Assembly: GCA_001303585.1 (NCBI GenBank)
Contig: LJTT01000021.1
Span: 1-45,222, forward strand
Direction of reading: 5' to 3'
Origin: Betaproteobacteria bacterium SG8_41
GTDB taxonomy: Bacteria > Pseudomonadota > Gammaproteobacteria > Burkholderiales > SG8-41
Length of the DNA stretch: 45,222 bases
Shown: in pieces, positions 43,264 to 45,222 of the stretch
Layout of the letters: the number at the start of each line of letters is the position of its first letter
How positions within the stretch are numbered: position 1 is the first letter of the stretch
The notes under the pieces: generated by a model
Database searches by the model: none
What the model was told of the DNA's origin: nothing
The model's input: the letters and a program-made list of their open reading frames with translations, nothing else
Translations under genes and position numbers: made by a program

Positions 43264-43914
43264 TCAATAACGCTGGATCAGCATCAGCGTATCCCCGTCG
43301 CGCCTCATCTCCATGCGGTTGAGGAAGCTCATCCCGAGCAGCGCGACCGGCAGCCGGCCGCCCTCGATCACGATCGCGTCGATATTCGCCAGCTTAATGC
43401 CTCCAATATCCACGGCGTCGAGCCGCACGCGGTAGACGGGCACGACGCCGTTTGCCGTCTGTGTCAGCACTTTCCTGCCGGCAAGGTAGTTGACACCGGT
43501 GCGCTTGGCTTCATCGCTCGACAGCGCAATTGTGGTCGCCCCGGTGTCCACCATGAATCGGGTTGAAACGCCGTTGATGGAACCGACGGTGAAGAAATGA
43601 CCGCGAGAGTCGGCCGTCAACACGACTTTTTTGCGCTCGCTGCGCGGGGGCGCGGTGGTCGCGATGGCGCCGTGCTGCCCGGGCGTAAGGGTCTCGCGCT
43701 TGCCATCGATTTCGAGCGTGGCGGACTCGCTGTCTGCGCTGATCAGCCGGACGCCTTCCGGCGTGGTCTCGCCGACCGAGAGCGTGCGCGGCTTGCCGCC
43801 GTTGATTACCACCACCGCCTTGTTGGCAAAGAGCCCGACCACGGCGACGTCCGCCGCCGCGGCGAGGCCTGGCGCCAATAGGAGGGCAAGGAGAATTGCA
43901 CTAAGATGACGCAT
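43264..43914 (-). CDS. Retropepsin-like (clan AA) aspartic protease, exported
   Basis: 216 residues. A signal peptide (MRHLSAILLALLLAPGLAAA) is followed by a small beta-rich domain and a retropepsin-like domain with the active-site motif FMVDTGATTIALS (Asp123) and the family C-terminal LLGMSFLNRMEM. It matches the TIGR02281-type periplasmic proteases, presumably active as a dimer. Natural substrate unknown. A longer reading frame upstream is antisense to the amidotransferase and is not used. ATG 43914. It diverges from the next gene with a 21-bp gap. Confidence 0.93.
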   Translation of the reverse strand: MRHLSAILLALLLAPGLAAAADVAVVGLFANKAVVVINGGKPRTLSVGETTPEGVRLISADSESATLEIDGKRETLTPGQHGAIATTAPPRSERKKVVLTADSRGHFFTVGSINGVSTRFMVDTGATTIALSSDEAKRTGVNYLAGRKVLTQTANGVVPVYRVRLDAVDIGGIKLANIDAIVIEGGRLPVALLGMSFLNRMEMRRDGDTLMLIQRY

Positions 43915-43935
43915 GTCCGTCCCGCCAGCGAGAAA

Positions 43936-44649
43936 ATGATGAAAACAATCGCCATTTTCCGCCATGCACCGATCGAGGGTCCAGGATATTTTGCCGCATA
44001 CCTCGAGCGGAATGGCATTGCCTGGCGGCTCGTTAGAGTGGACGAGGGGGAGGCCATTCCGCCTGATCCGCGCGAATTCCGCGCACTGGTCTTCATGGGC
44101 GGTCCGATGAGCGTCAACGATGACCTGCCATGGCTTGCTCCTGCGTTTCGCCTCATACGCGAGGCCCGCGACGCGGATATTCCTGTGCTCGGCCACTGCC
44201 TGGGCGCGCAGTTGATGGCAAAAGCGCTGGGCGGCGTGATAACCCGCAATGCGGTGAAGGAAATCGGCTGGGGCCAGGTCGCGGCGGCGGATGACGGGTT
44301 CGCGCGCGACTGGATCGGGGCGCGTTCCTTCAGCGCCTTTCATTGGCATGGTGAGACATTCTCCATCCCGCCCGGCGCAACGCGCATCGCCTCGAGCGCC
44401 CATTGCGAAAATCAGGCGTTCGTCCTGGGCAAGCATCTCGGCCTGCAATGCCACGTCGAGATGACCCGCGAGCTGATCGCCGCATGGTGCAAGAGCGGGG
44501 CGCGCGAGATCGAGCGCAACCTGAAAAAGAGTCCCGCGGTACAGCCGGTCGAGGAAATCCAGCGCGACCTCGATCGCCGGCTCGCCGAACTGCACCGCGC
44601 CGCGGACCGGATCTACGATCGGTGGATGGCCGGCCTCCAACACCAGTGA
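43936..44649 (+). CDS. Class I glutamine amidotransferase-like protein
   Basis: 237 residues with the triad Cys88 (GHCLGAQ), His173 and Glu175 (QCHVEMT), and the N-terminal LVFMGGPMSVND. It resembles stand-alone GuaA-N-like amidotransferases that act on small molecules such as glutamyl conjugates. The acceptor is not identifiable. Two ATGs (43936, 43939) are adjacent; the first is annotated. The TGA stop is part of the first CAGTGAC repeat. Confidence 0.9.
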   Translation: MMKTIAIFRHAPIEGPGYFAAYLERNGIAWRLVRVDEGEAIPPDPREFRALVFMGGPMSVNDDLPWLAPAFRLIREARDADIPVLGHCLGAQLMAKALGGVITRNAVKEIGWGQVAAADDGFARDWIGARSFSAFHWHGETFSIPPGATRIASSAHCENQAFVLGKHLGLQCHVEMTRELIAAWCKSGAREIERNLKKSPAVQPVEEIQRDLDRRLAELHRAADRIYDRWMAGLQHQ

Positions 44650-44741
44650 CCAGTGACCAGTGACTGGTCACGAGGGACCTACGTAGTTCGACGTTTCGGT
44701 TTTTTTCCTCCGGTCACCGGTCACAGGTCACCGGTCACGGA
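44644..44741. repeat. Inverted-arm heptamer element CAGTGAC / GGTCACN with related core
   Basis: Left arm: CAGTGAC three times (44644-44664); the first contains the amidotransferase stop. Right arm: GGTCACC, GGTCACA, GGTCACC, GGTCACG (44712-44739), ending 3 bp from the yajQ stop. The core has ACCTACGTAGTTCGACGT, which agrees at 13 of 16 aligned positions with the element at 28.5 kb. Confidence 0.88.
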
Positions 44742-44742
44742 G

Positions 44743-45222
44743 TCAATCGCGGAAGTTCTTGAACTGCAGCGGGTAGTCGGTCACGGATTTTCGCACGAGG
44801 GCGATTACTTCCTGCAGGTTGTCTTTCTTCGCGCCGGACACGCGCACGACGTCACCCTGGATGCTCCCCTGGACCTTGAGCTTGCTGTCCTTGATGAGCT
44901 TCACGAGGTTTTTGGCCCGTTCCTGCTCCACACCCTCGTGCACCTTGATCTCCTCCTTGACCTTGTTACCGCTGATCGCCTCTATCTTGCCCGGCTCGAG
45001 CGCGCGGATGTCGACCCCCCGCTTGGCGAGCTTGCCCGTCAGCACGTCGCGTAACTGGTGCAGTTTGAACTCGTCATCGGCGTAGGCAGTCAGCGCCTTG
45101 GTCTTGTCGTCGATCTCGACGCGCGCATCCGAGCCCTTGAAATCGAAGCGGTTTGCGATCTCGCGGTTGCACTGGTCCACTGCGTTGCGAATCTCGACGT
45201 GATTGACTTCGGAGACGATATC
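44743..45222 (-). CDS. yajQ: YajQ family nucleotide (cyclic di-GMP)-binding protein, 5' end outside window
   Basis: 159 codons are visible, from [20 protein letters not shown] at the edge to the stop at 44743. The rest shows the YajQ duplicated fold: [20 protein letters not shown], then [20 protein letters not shown], and the C-terminal [10 protein letters not shown]. Only about four residues (usually MPSF) are missing. YajQ proteins bind RNA or cyclic di-GMP. Confidence 0.96.
   Translation of the reverse strand, partial: DIVSEVNHVEIRNAVDQCNREIANRFDFKGSDARVEIDDKTKALTAYADDEFKLHQLRDVLTGKLAKRGVDIRALEPGKIEAISGNKVKEEIKVHEGVEQERAKNLVKLIKDSKLKVQGSIQGDVVRVSGAKKDNLQEVIALVRKSVTDYPLQFKNFRD

Noticed and set aside
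43264..44643. 459-codon reading frame for the aspartic protease
   Set aside because: Residues before ATG 43914 are antisense to the glutamine amidotransferase; the signal peptide begins at 43914.

Overview
The window is a GC-rich chromosomal segment. It most resembles a betaproteobacterium (Burkholderiales-like), probably from an environmental or metagenomic assembly. The reasons are four orphan Bug/TctC-type periplasmic binding proteins, the clpS-clpA and xseB-ispA-dxs-folE-ribBA blocks, a flavocytochrome c sulfide dehydrogenase pair, a YajQ protein, and a complete selenocysteine (Sec) locus. No phage, transposase or CRISPR was seen.

Layout. (1) 1-8.6 kb, minus strand: a probable catabolic operon of sulfatase, AtuA-like protein (with an apparent one-base frameshift), DUF4387 protein, Bug protein, MmgE/PrpD protein, second Bug protein and TcuA-like flavin dehydrogenase (cut by the window edge). 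A third Bug gene diverges from it at 8.8 kb. (2) 9.9-16.8 kb: the Sec region. It holds tRNA-Sec (selC), a thioredoxin-reductase-like flavoprotein, selB and selA, then a Bug gene, then a gene that ordinary ORF calling splits because it has an in-frame UGA. Read through, this last gene encodes a glutaredoxin domain with a Sec-x-x-Cys motif fused to a DinB-type four-helix domain. A SECIS-like hairpin follows the UGA. (3) 17-28.5 kb, housekeeping and respiration: mnmA, nudJ-like, a small secreted PsiF-like protein, malate synthase, a divergent unidentified 458-residue protein, a cold-shock protein, clpS-clpA, monoheme cytochrome c plus FccB-like flavoprotein, and a DUF2784 membrane protein. (4) 28.6-37.7 kb, minus strand: a cluster of arsenosugar-associated families, in transcription order ArsS, Na+/solute symporter, metallophosphoesterase, TVP38-disulfide oxidoreductase fusion, DUF547 protein, two glycosyltransferases and a sulfurtransferase. 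(5) 38-45.2 kb: xseB-ispA-dxs-folE-ribBA (isoprenoid, folate and riboflavin precursors), a periplasmic retropepsin-like protease, a class I glutamine amidotransferase and yajQ (cut by the right edge).

The two most striking signals are these. First, the Sec-glutaredoxin/DinB fusion lies beside its own Sec-decoding machinery. Second, many gaps between genes contain a composite repeat: tandem 7-mers, different at each locus, usually starting at or just after a stop codon. They form two inverted arms around a centre, and in at least four or five copies the centre is a conserved core of about 27 nt. A separate 10-mer repeat (ATCTGCGTTT) has supplied the tail of SelB, and related motifs lie at the start of the DUF4387 gene and near 10.15 kb.
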